Assembly: GCA_963708735.1 (NCBI GenBank)
Contig: CAVPTW010000005.1
Span: forward strand, 186,001-250,000
Source: JAGPUQ01 sp963708735
GTDB taxonomy: Bacteria; Pseudomonadota; Gammaproteobacteria; Pseudomonadales; Porticoccaceae
Direction of reading: 5' to 3'
DNA length: 64,000 nt
The position numbers and the translations under genes are program-made. Under the pieces are notes generated by a model that ran no database searches, was not told the DNA's origin, and saw only the letters and a list, made by a program, of their open reading frames with translations. Shown one piece after another: positions 53,207-63,479 of this stretch (the stretch's first letter is position 1; each line of letters starts with the position of its first letter).

Positions 53207-55663
53207 ATGGAAGACCAGTATCACCCCGAGCGCATCGAGCCGCAGGTACAGAAGGCGTGGGACACCAACCGCACCTTTGCCGTCAAGGCGGACCCGAGCC
53301 GGGAAAAATACTACTGCCTTGCCATGTTTCCCTACCCCAGCGGCAAACTGCACATGGGGCATGTGCGCAACTATTCCATCGCCGATGTCATCAGTCGTTA
53401 CCAGCGCATGCTGGGCAAGAATGTGCTGCAACCCATGGGCTGGGATGCGTTCGGGCTGCCGGCGGAAAACGCCGCACTGCAAAACAAGACCGCGCCCGCA
53501 GCCTGGACTTACGCCAATATCCAGTACATGAAGGCGCAGCTCAAAGCCCTGGGTTTCGGTTACGACTGGGATCGCGAACTGGCCACCTGCAAACCGGATT
53601 ACTACCGCTGGGAGCAGTGGTTCTTCACCCGCCTGTACGAGAAAGGCCTGGTCTACAACAAGGTCAGCGCGGTGAACTGGTGTCCCAACGACCAGACCGT
53701 GCTGGCCAACGAGCAGGTCATCGATGGCTGCTGCTGGCGCTGCGATACGCCGGTGCAGCGGCGCGAAATTCCGCAGTGGTTTATCCGCATCACCGCCTAT
53801 GCCGAAGAGCTGCTGCGGGATCTGGACAAGCTCGATGGGTGGCCAGAGCAGGTGCGCACCATGCAGCGCAACTGGATCGGCAAAAGCCGCGGCGTAACCG
53901 TCCGTTTCGACCTTGCGGAAGCGGTCGCAGGCAACACCGGATTCGAGGTCTACACCACCCGGCCCGACACTCTGATGGGGGTCACCTATCTGAGCCTGGC
54001 GGCAGAGCATCCCATCGCCCGGGCGCTCGCCACAACCAACCCCGACCTGGCAGGCTTCCTTGCCGAGTGTCGCCAGCAGTCGGTCGCCGAAGCGGACATG
54101 GCCACCATGACCAAGCGCGGCAGAGATACTGGCCTCAAGGCGCTGCATCCGCTCACCGGCGCGCCGCTGCCGGTATGGATCGCCAACTATGTGCTGATGG
54201 ACTACGGCACCGGGGCGGTCATGGCGGTGCCGGCCCATGACCAGCGCGACTGGGAATTTGCCATCCAGTACCAGTTGCCCATCACCCAGGTCATAGTGCC
54301 GGTGGACGGCAGCCCCAGCGACACGGCGCAGGGTGCGTTTGTGGACAAGGGCCGACTGGTGAATTCCGGTGCCTTTGACGGGCTGGAATTCGATGCCGCG
54401 TTCGACGCCATCGCCCAGGCCCTGGTCGAGCGGGGCCGGGGCAAGGTGACCACTAATTTCCGCCTGCGCGACTGGGGCGTCTCGCGACAGCGCTACTGGG
54501 GCGCGCCCATCCCCATGCTCTACGACGGCGAGCGGGTGATACCCGTGCCCGCCGACCGGCTGCCGGTGCTGCTGCCGGAAGACGTAGTCATGGACGGCGT
54601 CCACTCGCCCATCAAGTCCGACCCGAGCTGGCGCCAGACCGAACTCAACGGCATGTCCCTGGTCCGGGAGACCGATACCTTCGACACCTTCATGGAATCG
54701 TCCTGGTATTACGCCCGCTTCACCTGCCCGGATTACGACGGCGGCATGCTCGACCCCGCCGCCGCCAACTACTGGCTGCCGGTGGATCAGTACGTGGGCG
54801 GCATCGAACACGCCATCCTGCACCTGCTGTATGCGCGCTTTTTCCACAAACTGATGCGGGACGCAGGCCTGCTGGCCAGCGACGAGCCGTTCACGCGGCT
54901 GCTGTGCCAGGGCATGGTGCTGAAAGACGGCAGCAAGATGTCGAAATCCAAGGGCAATACCGTCGATCCCCAGGCCCTGATCGACCGCTATGGCGCCGAC
55001 ACCGTGCGTCTGTTCACCATGTTCGCCGCACCGCCCGAGCAGTCGCTGGAGTGGTCGGACGAAGGTGTTGCGGGCGCTTATCGTTTTCTGCGCCGGTTGT
55101 GGAAGGCCGTTCACACCCATCTGGGTCGCGGAGTGTGCGCACCGCTGGACGCCACGGCCCTGAGCGGAACCGCGGTCGCGCTGCATCGCAAGACGCACGC
55201 CACCATCGCCAAGGTCAGCGACGATTACGGCCGCCGCCAGACGTTCAATACCGCCATCGCCGCGGTGATGGAGCTCCTGAACGAAATAACCCGACTCGAC
55301 CCCCAGTCGCCGTCGGCACTGGCCGCCGAACGGGAAGCGCTGGAAGCGGCCGTATTGCTGCTCGCGCCCGTCGTGCCCCATATCACGCAGGTGCTGTGGG
55401 AGCATCTCGGCCATGCCGAACCCATCGTGGACGCGCGCTGGCCCGCAGCCGATCCCGCCGCGCTCCAGCTGGAGCGGATCACCCTTGCCGTGCAGGTGAA
55501 CGGCAAGGTACGTGCACAATTACAGATCGCCGCCAACGCGGACCGCGACAGCATTCAGGCCCTCGCGCTGGCCGACCCCAATGTGCAGCGCTTTACCGCC
55601 GGGAAAACCATCCGTAAAGTGATCCTGGTGCCGCAGCGCCTGGTGAATATCGTCACCGACTGA
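53207..55663 (+). CDS. leuS: Leucyl-tRNA synthetase, short form without the leucine-specific domain
   Basis: Class I synthetase charging tRNA-Leu, with a CP1 editing domain. The 818-residue product has HMGH (49-52) in place of HIGH, editing-domain sequences (TTRPDTLMGVTYL, DYGTGAVMAVPAHDQRDWEF), and KMSKS (577-581). The segment before KMSKS reads LCQGMVLKDGSKMSKS with no insertion, whereas the roughly 860-residue E. coli and Pseudomonas enzymes carry about 40-50 extra residues there. The reading frame is open and the rest is family-like, so this is a natural variant. It begins a run with lptE and holA. Confidence 0.96.
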   Translation: MEDQYHPERIEPQVQKAWDTNRTFAVKADPSREKYYCLAMFPYPSGKLHMGHVRNYSIADVISRYQRMLGKNVLQPMGWDAFGLPAENAALQNKTAPAAWTYANIQYMKAQLKALGFGYDWDRELATCKPDYYRWEQWFFTRLYEKGLVYNKVSAVNWCPNDQTVLANEQVIDGCCWRCDTPVQRREIPQWFIRITAYAEELLRDLDKLDGWPEQVRTMQRNWIGKSRGVTVRFDLAEAVAGNTGFEVYTTRPDTLMGVTYLSLAAEHPIARALATTNPDLAGFLAECRQQSVAEADMATMTKRGRDTGLKALHPLTGAPLPVWIANYVLMDYGTGAVMAVPAHDQRDWEFAIQYQLPITQVIVPVDGSPSDTAQGAFVDKGRLVNSGAFDGLEFDAAFDAIAQALVERGRGKVTTNFRLRDWGVSRQRYWGAPIPMLYDGERVIPVPADRLPVLLPEDVVMDGVHSPIKSDPSWRQTELNGMSLVRETDTFDTFMESSWYYARFTCPDYDGGMLDPAAANYWLPVDQYVGGIEHAILHLLYARFFHKLMRDAGLLASDEPFTRLLCQGMVLKDGSKMSKSKGNTVDPQALIDRYGADTVRLFTMFAAPPEQSLEWSDEGVAGAYRFLRRLWKAVHTHLGRGVCAPLDATALSGTAVALHRKTHATIAKVSDDYGRRQTFNTAIAAVMELLNEITRLDPQSPSALAAEREALEAAVLLLAPVVPHITQVLWEHLGHAEPIVDARWPAADPAALQLERITLAVQVNGKVRAQLQIAANADRDSIQALALADPNVQRFTAGKTIRKVILVPQRLVNIVTD

Positions 55664-55697
55664 CCGCCCCCCGCCGCCCATCAACCGGAACCGCGCC

Positions 55698-56261
55698 ATG
55701 ACCCCAGGTCCTCTTTTCCTGCCCCGCCAACGCACGGGCACAGCAGCTCGCATCTGGCTGCTGGCGCTACTGGTGATATTGATGGGCAGCGGCTGCGGCT
55801 GGCAACTGCGCGGCCATGGCGACGCCCCCGCGAACATCAGCAGCCTTCACATCGGCGGTCGCCCGGTCGACAACGAACTGAAGAGCGAACTGGAGCGCAA
55901 TTTGCGCGCGCTCGATATCGATCTGAAAGAAAGCGCCAAGGAAGCGCAATACAGCCTGGTACTCCTGGATCAGCGCTCAAAACGGCGTACCGCAACCATC
56001 AGCGGCCAGGCCCGTATCTCCGAGCGTGAGCTCACCGAAGAACTGAAATTCACCGTGCTCGCCGCGGATGGTACCGAAGTGATCCCGCCCACCACGGTCA
56101 GTGACGACCGCGTATACGAGTACGACGAAAACAACGTCCTTGCCACCGATGACGAAGCCAGACTGCTGCGCCGGGAGATGCGTGCCAACCTGGTGCGCCA
56201 GCTGATCAACCACCTGCAGCGGGTCGGGCCGCGCACCGGCGGCGATGCAGCTGCTCCCTGA
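55698..56261 (+). CDS. lptE: LptE, LPS-assembly outer-membrane lipoprotein
   Basis: Plug lipoprotein inside the LptD barrel that helps deliver lipopolysaccharide to the surface. The 187-residue product has an N-terminal hydrophobic segment ending in lipobox GSGC, then GWQLRGHGDAPANISSLHIGG, a typical LptE opening, and DDEARLLRREMRANLVRQLI near the end. Its partner lptD begins at the right edge of the window. It overlaps holA by 17 bases. Confidence 0.92.
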   Translation: MTPGPLFLPRQRTGTAARIWLLALLVILMGSGCGWQLRGHGDAPANISSLHIGGRPVDNELKSELERNLRALDIDLKESAKEAQYSLVLLDQRSKRRTATISGQARISERELTEELKFTVLAADGTEVIPPTTVSDDRVYEYDENNVLATDDEARLLRREMRANLVRQLINHLQRVGPRTGGDAAAP

Positions 56262-57309
56262 AGCGCTGGAATCCCATCTCGGCGCCACCCTGGCGTCCGC
56301 CTATCTGCTGAGCGGTGACGAGCCGCTGCTGATACAGGAAAGCGCAGACCGGATTCGTACCGCCGCGCGCGCGCGCGGTTTTACCGAGCGTCAGGTCTAC
56401 CATGCCGATGGTCGTCAGTTCGATTGGAACTCCCCGCTCGCCGAGGCCGGCGCGCGTTCATTGTTCGCCGAGCGCAAGATCCTGGAAATCCGCCTCGCGA
56501 CCGCCAAACCCGGCGAGCAGGGCAGCAAGGTACTGGTCGAACTGTGCCGCCTCGCCGGCGACGATCTGCTGCTCCTGGTGATCACTCCCAAACTGGATCG
56601 CAGCGCGCAAGGCTCCGCCTGGGTCAAGGCCCTGGCGCAGACTGGAGCACAGCTCCAGATCTGGCCCATCGACCGCGCCGGACTCCCACAATGGATCACC
56701 ACGCGGCTGCGTCATGCGGGTCTTGCCGTGAGCCGGCCCGCGGCGGAACTGCTGGCGGAACGGGTCGAGGGCAACCTGCTCGCCGCCGCGCAGGAAGTCG
56801 AAAAACTCCGCCTGCTGGCGCCCGCAGGGGAGCTCGACGTGGATGCCATATCCACCGCGGTCGCCGATTCAGCGCGTTTTAATATCTTCAAGCTTGCCGA
56901 TTATGCGTTGGCAGGCGATACCCAGGCCGCTAGCCGCTCCCTGCGCGGACTTCGTGATGAAGGGGTGGAACCCGCAGCGGTGCTGTGGGCACTGACACGA
57001 GATGTGATGATCATCGCGCGGTTGCAAGGTGCCGGACGCGCGCGGCAGGATGAAATTTTCAAGGAAGCCAGGGTCTGGGATAACCGCAAAGACCTGCTGC
57101 GCGACATCAGCCGGCGCATCCGCCCGGCGCAAATCAACCTGCTGCTGCGCCAGTTGGCGGGCGTTGATCGCGCCATCAAGGGCGTGCGCGACGCATCGCC
57201 CTGGGACGAGCTCCTCGATGTCCTGCTGTCCCTGTGCGGACGCAACGCCATTCATCCCGCCAATCTGCGCCTCGGCTTGGAGCAGGGGCGCCGGGGCGCG
57301 AAAGCCTGA
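56245..57309 (+). CDS. holA: DNA polymerase III delta subunit
   Basis: Clamp-loader wrench subunit that opens the beta clamp. The 354-residue product has AYLLSGDEPLLIQESADRIR at the start and the three-domain length expected. Conserved strings include GDDLLLLVITPKLDRSAQGSAW and DARFNIFKLADYALAGD-like core. Position after leuS-lptE is standard. It converges on the DUF815 gene with nine bases between stops. Confidence 0.94.
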   Translation: MQLLPEALESHLGATLASAYLLSGDEPLLIQESADRIRTAARARGFTERQVYHADGRQFDWNSPLAEAGARSLFAERKILEIRLATAKPGEQGSKVLVELCRLAGDDLLLLVITPKLDRSAQGSAWVKALAQTGAQLQIWPIDRAGLPQWITTRLRHAGLAVSRPAAELLAERVEGNLLAAAQEVEKLRLLAPAGELDVDAISTAVADSARFNIFKLADYALAGDTQAASRSLRGLRDEGVEPAAVLWALTRDVMIIARLQGAGRARQDEIFKEARVWDNRKDLLRDISRRIRPAQINLLLRQLAGVDRAIKGVRDASPWDELLDVLLSLCGRNAIHPANLRLGLEQGRRGAKA

Positions 57310-57330
57310 CCGCAACGGTCAGACTTTCGC
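57298..57330. terminator. Hairpin shared by the convergent holA and DUF815 genes
   Basis: GCGAAAG ... CTGACCG CAA CGGTCAG ... CTTTCGC: two stacked 7-bp stems separated by a single mismatch, spanning both stop codons. It could terminate both transcripts, though T-runs are weak. Confidence 0.6.
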
Positions 57331-58098
57331 GGGGGCGCTGCGATTGGGCCAGGCGTTCGCGAACTGGCGTGCGGTGCGCCCACTGCGCGATGCCCGTGTC
57401 ATCGCGAACTGGCGCGCCGCAAGGTGGAGCGCCACGCGGTCCCCGCCGGCGTCGGCACACAGATGATCCACGATGGCCAGATACTGTTCCAGGCTGTTGG
57501 GATAAAAGGAGAGCCAGAGCCCAAAGCGATCGGCAAGGGACAGTTTTTCCTCGATCACGTCACCATAGTGCAACTCGCCCGCGACGATCTCCACACCCTG
57601 ATTGTCCGACTTCGGCTCGGCAATCAGATGGCGCCGATTCGAAGTGGCATAGACCAACACGTTTTCCGGTGGCAGCTCGATGGAGCCCTCCAGCACACTC
57701 TTGAGATGCTTGTAGAGGGTTTCGTCGGCCTCGAACGAAAGATCGTCGCAGAACACGATGAAGCGCTGGGGCAGCTCGTGGATCCCGTCGACCACGTCCG
57801 GCAGGTCGGCGAGATCGGCCTTGTCGATCTCGATTACGCGCAAACCCCCGGCGGCATAATCATTCAGCAACGCCTTGATAAGCGATGATTTTCCGGTCCC
57901 GCGACTGCCCCACAGCAGCGCATTGCGTGCCGGTCGACCGGCGAGAAAGTCCTCGGTGTTGCGCACCAGATCGACCTTTTGTGCATCGATGCCGAGCAGG
58001 TCGTCGAGGCGGATCGGATCGAGCCGGCGCACCGCACGCAGACCGGCGGAATGCGGCCGCCAGACCGCCGCCAGGGTGTGATTCCAGTCTATCGACAT
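57319..58098 (-). CDS. DUF815 AAA-type ATP-binding protein
   Basis: P-loop ATPase family of unknown function. The 259-residue product has Walker A NALLWGSRGTGKSSLIKALL (about 79-98), Walker B RFIVFCDDLSFEADE, and YATSNRRHLI as sensor-like motif. The upstream VanZ-like gene overlaps its start by 10 bases on the same strand. Confidence 0.9.
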   Translation of the reverse strand: MSIDWNHTLAAVWRPHSAGLRAVRRLDPIRLDDLLGIDAQKVDLVRNTEDFLAGRPARNALLWGSRGTGKSSLIKALLNDYAAGGLRVIEIDKADLADLPDVVDGIHELPQRFIVFCDDLSFEADETLYKHLKSVLEGSIELPPENVLVYATSNRRHLIAEPKSDNQGVEIVAGELHYGDVIEEKLSLADRFGLWLSFYPNSLEQYLAIVDHLCADAGGDRVALHLAARQFAMTRASRSGRTARQFANAWPNRSAPAKV

Positions 58099-58475
58099 CG
58101 ATTTTCACCCCGCTGCCCAACGAGCCACCAGCCCGGCCACCGACGTCGTGCCACCCGCAGCAGCACGGCGCCCAGCACCAGCCCCAGCGCATTGGCCACC
58201 GCGTCAGCCAAAGACATGGTTCGGTAGGGCGTCAGGGCCTGGAGCAATTCGATCGCGACGCCATAGGCCAGCAGTGCTGCCGGCAGCCGCCATCTCGCGT
58301 CCGGAAAAGACGCGCAACCCCATAGATAAAAGCTGGCGTACGCGGCGAAGTGTTCCAATTTGTCCTGCCCCGAAAACCATTCCTCCGCCGTGATCGGACG
58401 CAGTGCGATCCAGGTCGCGAACGTCAGTACGGCTCCGAAACTGGCGCGCAACCAGGACCGCGCAGTCTGTAGCAT
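58089..58475 (-). CDS. VanZ-like small membrane protein
   Basis: Integral membrane protein of the VanZ family, whose founding member gives low-level teicoplanin resistance; most relatives have no known role. The 128-residue product has four membrane segments and the core DKLEHFAAYASFYLWG, AYGVAIELLQALTPYRTMSLADAVANALG. ATG 58475 is preferred: a perfect TATAAT lies 29 bases upstream, and the longer frame crosses that promoter. Confidence 0.87.
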   Translation of the reverse strand: MLQTARSWLRASFGAVLTFATWIALRPITAEEWFSGQDKLEHFAAYASFYLWGCASFPDARWRLPAALLAYGVAIELLQALTPYRTMSLADAVANALGLVLGAVLLRVARRRWPGWWLVGQRGENRCR

Positions 58476-58503
58476 TGGTATCCCGCTGGCTCGAGGCGCG
58501 GGA

Positions 58504-58509
58504 ATTATA
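58504..58509 (-). promoter_or_regulatory. Candidate -10 element of the VanZ-like gene
   Basis: TATAAT on the minus strand 29 bases before the chosen ATG; weak -35. Confidence 0.5.
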
Positions 58510-58659
58510 CGGTGCAAACCGACCGGAATCCGGCGGGACGGCAACAACAACCGCTTGGCAAATTTGCCCAACGCGATAGTAATTGTTACCCTTTTCCGGC
58601 TTTGCACGCTGTCCGCATTTTGTCCACTCCATATTAATGAGAACGTTAGCGAGGTTGTT

Positions 58660-60198
<1,539 letters not shown>

Positions 60199-60212
60199 CC
60201 GCTGCAAAACCG

Positions 60213-60251
60213 GCAACAAAAAAGGGGGTTCATCACCCCCTTTTTTGTTGC
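60213..60251. terminator. Bidirectional intrinsic terminator between the ligase and aminotransferase genes
   Basis: Perfect 16-bp stem GCAACAAAAAAGGGGG / CCCCCTTTTTTGTTGC, extended by a T-A pair, with loop TCATC. A-tract and T-tract flanks make it functional on both strands, which suits the convergent genes. Confidence 0.95.
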
Positions 60252-60294
60252 TCGCGATTTCCATTCCTGTGATTGCTTGCTGCGACTACGGCCG

Positions 60295-61491
60295 TCAGCT
60301 CGCCATTACTGTCGCCAGCGCCTCCACCACATAGTCCGCATTGGCCTGGCTGAGGCCGGCGACATTGATGCGACTGGAATTGACCATGTAGATACTGTAG
60401 TCGTCGATAAGACGCGTCACCTGTTCGGCACTGAGACCCAGAAACGAAAACATGCCGCGCTCGCGCTCGACAAAAGAGAAATCCCGGTCGACGCCACGCG
60501 CGCGCAGCTTGTTGTTCAGTAACCTGCGCAGGCCATTGATACGGTCGCGCATCACATCCAGCTCATCGCGCCACTGCCGGGCAAGCACCGGATCCTTGAG
60601 AATCTCGGCAACGATGGCACCGCCGTGGGAGGGCGGCATCGAGTAGATGCCGCGCACGATGTTGTTGACGTGACTGACCGTGATCTCGGCCCGCTGCGCA
60701 TTCTGGCCCAGCACCGACAGACTGCCGACCCGCTCGCGGTAGAGGCCAAAATTCTTGGAGCAGGAGCTTGCCACCAGCATCTCGGGCAGACGTTCCGCGA
60801 GCAGTCGGAGACCCTGGGCATCCACATCCAGCCCGTCGCCCAGGCCCTGGTACGCGAGATCCACAAAGGGGAGGAAACCGCGTTTTTCGGCGAGCTCGGC
60901 CACCGCGCGCCACTGCTCCAGGCTCAGATCCGCGCCACAGGGGTTGTGACAGCAGCCGTGCAGCAGTACCACGTCGCCGGATCCGGATTCCGCGAGCGCC
61001 GACAGCATGGCATCGAAGCGCAGGACACTGTGTTCGCGGTCGTAATAGGGATATTCGCGAATCCGCAGCCCGGCGTTGCCCAGCAGCGGGATGTGATTGG
61101 CCCAGGTGGGATCGCTGACCCAGACCGTGGTTGCGGGGGCCGCGCGCTTGAGCAACTCGGCGCCGACGCGCAGTGCCCCGCAACCGCCCGGTGTCAGCAC
61201 GGTCGCCACCCGGCCCGCGGCGAGCACCGGATGCTGCGGGCCGAAAATCAGGTCTTTGATCGCAACGTTGAACTCCGGAACGCCGGCGGGTCCGATGTAG
61301 GACTTGGTCTCTTCGCTGGCGAACACCCGCGCCTCGGCCGCCTTGACGGCGCCCATGATGGGCGTATGGCCGGTCTCATCCTTGTAGACCCCGACACCGA
61401 GATCGACCTTGTGCGGATTGGGGTCAGCGCGAAAGTCCGCCAGCAAACGCAAAATGGGATCTGGCGGATAGGATTCCAGGGCAGTGAACAT
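60295..61491 (-). CDS. Aspartate/aromatic-amino-acid aminotransferase (class I, AspC/TyrB type)
   Basis: PLP enzyme exchanging amino groups between aspartate or aromatic amino acids and 2-oxoglutarate. The 398-residue product has the Iγ-subgroup hallmarks of AspC/TyrB: KVDLGVGVYKDETG near the start, HGCCHNPCGADLS, the PLP lysine in SSCSKNFGLYRERVG, and NSSRINVAGL near the end. AspC and TyrB cannot be told apart by eye. ATG 61491 gives the family start; the longer frame adds atypical residues. Confidence 0.92.
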   Translation of the reverse strand: MFTALESYPPDPILRLLADFRADPNPHKVDLGVGVYKDETGHTPIMGAVKAAEARVFASEETKSYIGPAGVPEFNVAIKDLIFGPQHPVLAAGRVATVLTPGGCGALRVGAELLKRAAPATTVWVSDPTWANHIPLLGNAGLRIREYPYYDREHSVLRFDAMLSALAESGSGDVVLLHGCCHNPCGADLSLEQWRAVAELAEKRGFLPFVDLAYQGLGDGLDVDAQGLRLLAERLPEMLVASSCSKNFGLYRERVGSLSVLGQNAQRAEITVSHVNNIVRGIYSMPPSHGGAIVAEILKDPVLARQWRDELDVMRDRINGLRRLLNNKLRARGVDRDFSFVERERGMFSFLGLSAEQVTRLIDDYSIYMVNSSRINVAGLSQANADYVVEALATVMAS

Positions 61492-61620
61492 GATGGTCTC
61501 TGTGGTGGAGGTCGGGGGAATGACCGGACGCCTGGGCCCAGTGTGCAACAGCGGCGACAAAATCGCTTCGCGGCCGGTGAGGCAGACCAAAGCATCTCGC
61601 CTCGGGCCGTTATTGTAGCG

Positions 61621-62340
61621 TCAAATCCGGCGCTCGCCCCGGCCTTGGGCCATCGATGCACCACCGCGCGCGAGCTGCTGCTCCACCGCCGCGAGCCGCT
61701 CCGGTGTGCCCACATCGCTCCACAGCCCGGTATGTACTTCGCCACTGACAGCGCCCGCGGCGATCGCGCGCCGCAGCGCGTCGCGCAGCGGAAACACCGC
61801 GCCATCCGGAAAATCCGCTACCAGTTCCGGTGCGAGTACGCCCAGGCCACTGAACGTGAAGCTCACCCCCCCGCAATCGCGCGGCCGCACCATCCCGCCG
61901 GCATCCAGACCGTAATCGCCAGCGGGGTTGTGGGGCGGGTTAGGCACCAGGATCAGGTGCGCGAGCAGCTCTGATGGCAACGCGTGCGGCAGGCAGGAAT
62001 AACAGTAGTCGCTCCAGATGTCAGCGCTTACCGTAACAAAGGGACCTGGACCCAACAGCGGCAAGGCACGACGAATGCCGCCGCCGGTCTCCAGCGGCTC
62101 CCTTTCCCGCGACCACTGGATGCACACACCGAGCGCGCCGCCATCGCCCAGTCGTTGCTCGATCAACTCGCCCAGCCAGGCTGTGTTGATCACCAGTTCG
62201 TCAATGCCGACCGCCGCGAGCTTGTCGATGTGGTATTCGATCAGGGGCTTGCCGGCCACCGGCACCAATGCTTTGGGCAGCCGCTCGGTCAAGGGCCGCA
62301 GGCGCTTGCCCAGGCCCGCCGCGAGAATCATGGCGCGCAT
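61621..62340 (-). CDS. murU: MurU, MurNAc-1-phosphate uridylyltransferase
   Basis: Makes UDP-MurNAc from recycled MurNAc-1-phosphate, bypassing the MurA/MurB route that fosfomycin blocks. The 239-residue product has the nucleotidyltransferase start MILAAGLGKRLRPLTERLPK, followed by LVPVAGKPLIEYHIDKL. Similarity alone would allow a sugar-phosphate nucleotidyltransferase; the tight pairing with an AmgK-like kinase (13-base overlap) makes MurU the best reading. Confidence 0.9.
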   Translation of the reverse strand: MRAMILAAGLGKRLRPLTERLPKALVPVAGKPLIEYHIDKLAAVGIDELVINTAWLGELIEQRLGDGGALGVCIQWSREREPLETGGGIRRALPLLGPGPFVTVSADIWSDYCYSCLPHALPSELLAHLILVPNPPHNPAGDYGLDAGGMVRPRDCGGVSFTFSGLGVLAPELVADFPDGAVFPLRDALRRAIAAGAVSGEVHTGLWSDVGTPERLAAVEQQLARGGASMAQGRGERRI

Positions 62341-63368
62341 GTTTCTCCCGCGCGTTCCCAGGGTGAATACCAGGGCTGATCGGCCACTGACGGCAACAGG
62401 CGGGCCTCAAACCAGGCTGCGAAAGGGCGGGTTTCGGAGTAGCGCGCGGCCACCTCCAGCACATAGCGAATCACCAGCGGAAGGTCCTTCAGGTAACCGA
62501 CTTTACCGTCGCGCAGCCACAGCCGGCAGAAGATGCCCAGCACCTTGATATGGCGTTGCAGCCCCATGAAATCGAACCAGCGCACGAACTGGTGGGTTTC
62601 GACTTGCAGCAATCCGGCCCGTTGCGCCGCCGCCAGGTATTGGTCGCGATAGCGGACCAAGTCGGCTTCCGGCAACCGGTGATAGCAGTCGCGCAGCAGC
62701 GACACTAGGTCGTAGCTCAGAGGACCGGCCACCGCATCCTGAAAATCCACGATGCCCACATCACCATCATCCAGCAACAACAGATTACGGCTGTGGTAAT
62801 CGCGATGCACAACCACCTTCGGCTGCGCGCCCGCGCTCTCGGTCAACAGGTCGAACAGGTCGGCGAGCAGCGCCCGTTCCTGCGGGGTCAGTTCGATCCC
62901 CAGCAGGGTCTGAATAAACCACTGCGGAAACAGCGCCATCTCGTCCCGCAACAGCGCGGCGCTGTACACGGGAAACACCGCCGGATCGCACACCGTGGTC
63001 TGGATCCGCACCAGCGCGGCGAGCGCGGCGGCGTAGCGTAGATCGTGGTTTTCGGGGCCGAGCCCTGCCAGCATCAGGGCGTCGCCCAGATCCTCCTGTG
63101 CCACAAAACCGCGACGATAATCGACGGCGTGAATGCGGGGCACATGAGTCCCGGAACGCGCCAGCGCCAGCCCCTTGGTGACGAAGGCCAGAGTGTTTTC
63201 CGTGGCGGGCGGGGCGTAAGTAGCGATCAGGGAGGGTCGCGACGTGACACGGTAGTACCGCCGAAATCCAGCGTCGCCCTGCAGCGACGTCAATTCCAGC
63301 GGCAGATCCGCCGCTATCCCACCGGGCAGGCAGTCGCCAAGCCAATCCGCCAACTGCTGCTGATGCAC
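62328..63368 (-). CDS. amgK: AmgK, MurNAc/GlcNAc anomeric kinase
   Basis: Kinase of the aminoglycoside-phosphotransferase fold that phosphorylates the anomeric carbon of recycled MurNAc. The 346-residue product has the catalytic loop VVHRDYHSRNLLLL and the metal motif GIVDFQDAVAGPLSYDLVSLL. No ATG fits; GTG 63371 or 63368 follows GGGA and is preferred. It is divergent from lptD, the arrangement known in pseudomonads. Confidence 0.92.
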   Translation of the reverse strand: MHQQQLADWLGDCLPGGIAADLPLELTSLQGDAGFRRYYRVTSRPSLIATYAPPATENTLAFVTKGLALARSGTHVPRIHAVDYRRGFVAQEDLGDALMLAGLGPENHDLRYAAALAALVRIQTTVCDPAVFPVYSAALLRDEMALFPQWFIQTLLGIELTPQERALLADLFDLLTESAGAQPKVVVHRDYHSRNLLLLDDGDVGIVDFQDAVAGPLSYDLVSLLRDCYHRLPEADLVRYRDQYLAAAQRAGLLQVETHQFVRWFDFMGLQRHIKVLGIFCRLWLRDGKVGYLKDLPLVIRYVLEVAARYSETRPFAAWFEARLLPSVADQPWYSPWERAGETCAP

Positions 63369-63399
63369 CACGTATCCCGGCCCCCGAAGCCCTGGGCGT

Positions 63400-63428
63400 A
63401 TTCTACCCCAGGCATTTGAGGCGCCTAA
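63400..63428 (-). promoter_or_regulatory. Candidate promoter of amgK-murU
   Basis: Minus strand TTAGGC (63423-63428), 17-bp spacer, TAGAAT (63400-63405), about 32 bases before the amgK start. Confidence 0.55.
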
Positions 63429-63446
63429 AACCAGGGAGAGTTCGGG

Positions 63447-63452
63447 TACAAT
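63447..63452 (+). promoter_or_regulatory. Candidate -10 element of lptD
   Basis: TACAAT 28 bases before the lptD GTG; no clear -35. Its -35 region would overlap the amgK promoter, so the two may interfere. Confidence 0.45.
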
Positions 63453-63479
63453 GCCGGCGGCAAACCAAGGGCAATCCGA

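Noticed and set aside
53156..55519. 787-codon open frame antisense to leuS
   Set aside because: It mirrors leuS in a GC-rich genome where antisense frames stay open by codon bias. It has no ribosome site or recognisable domain.
58089..58475. VanZ-like protein taken as a glycopeptide-resistance locus
   Set aside because: There are no vanHAX or vanRS genes nearby, and isolated VanZ-like proteins are common in Gram-negative genomes.
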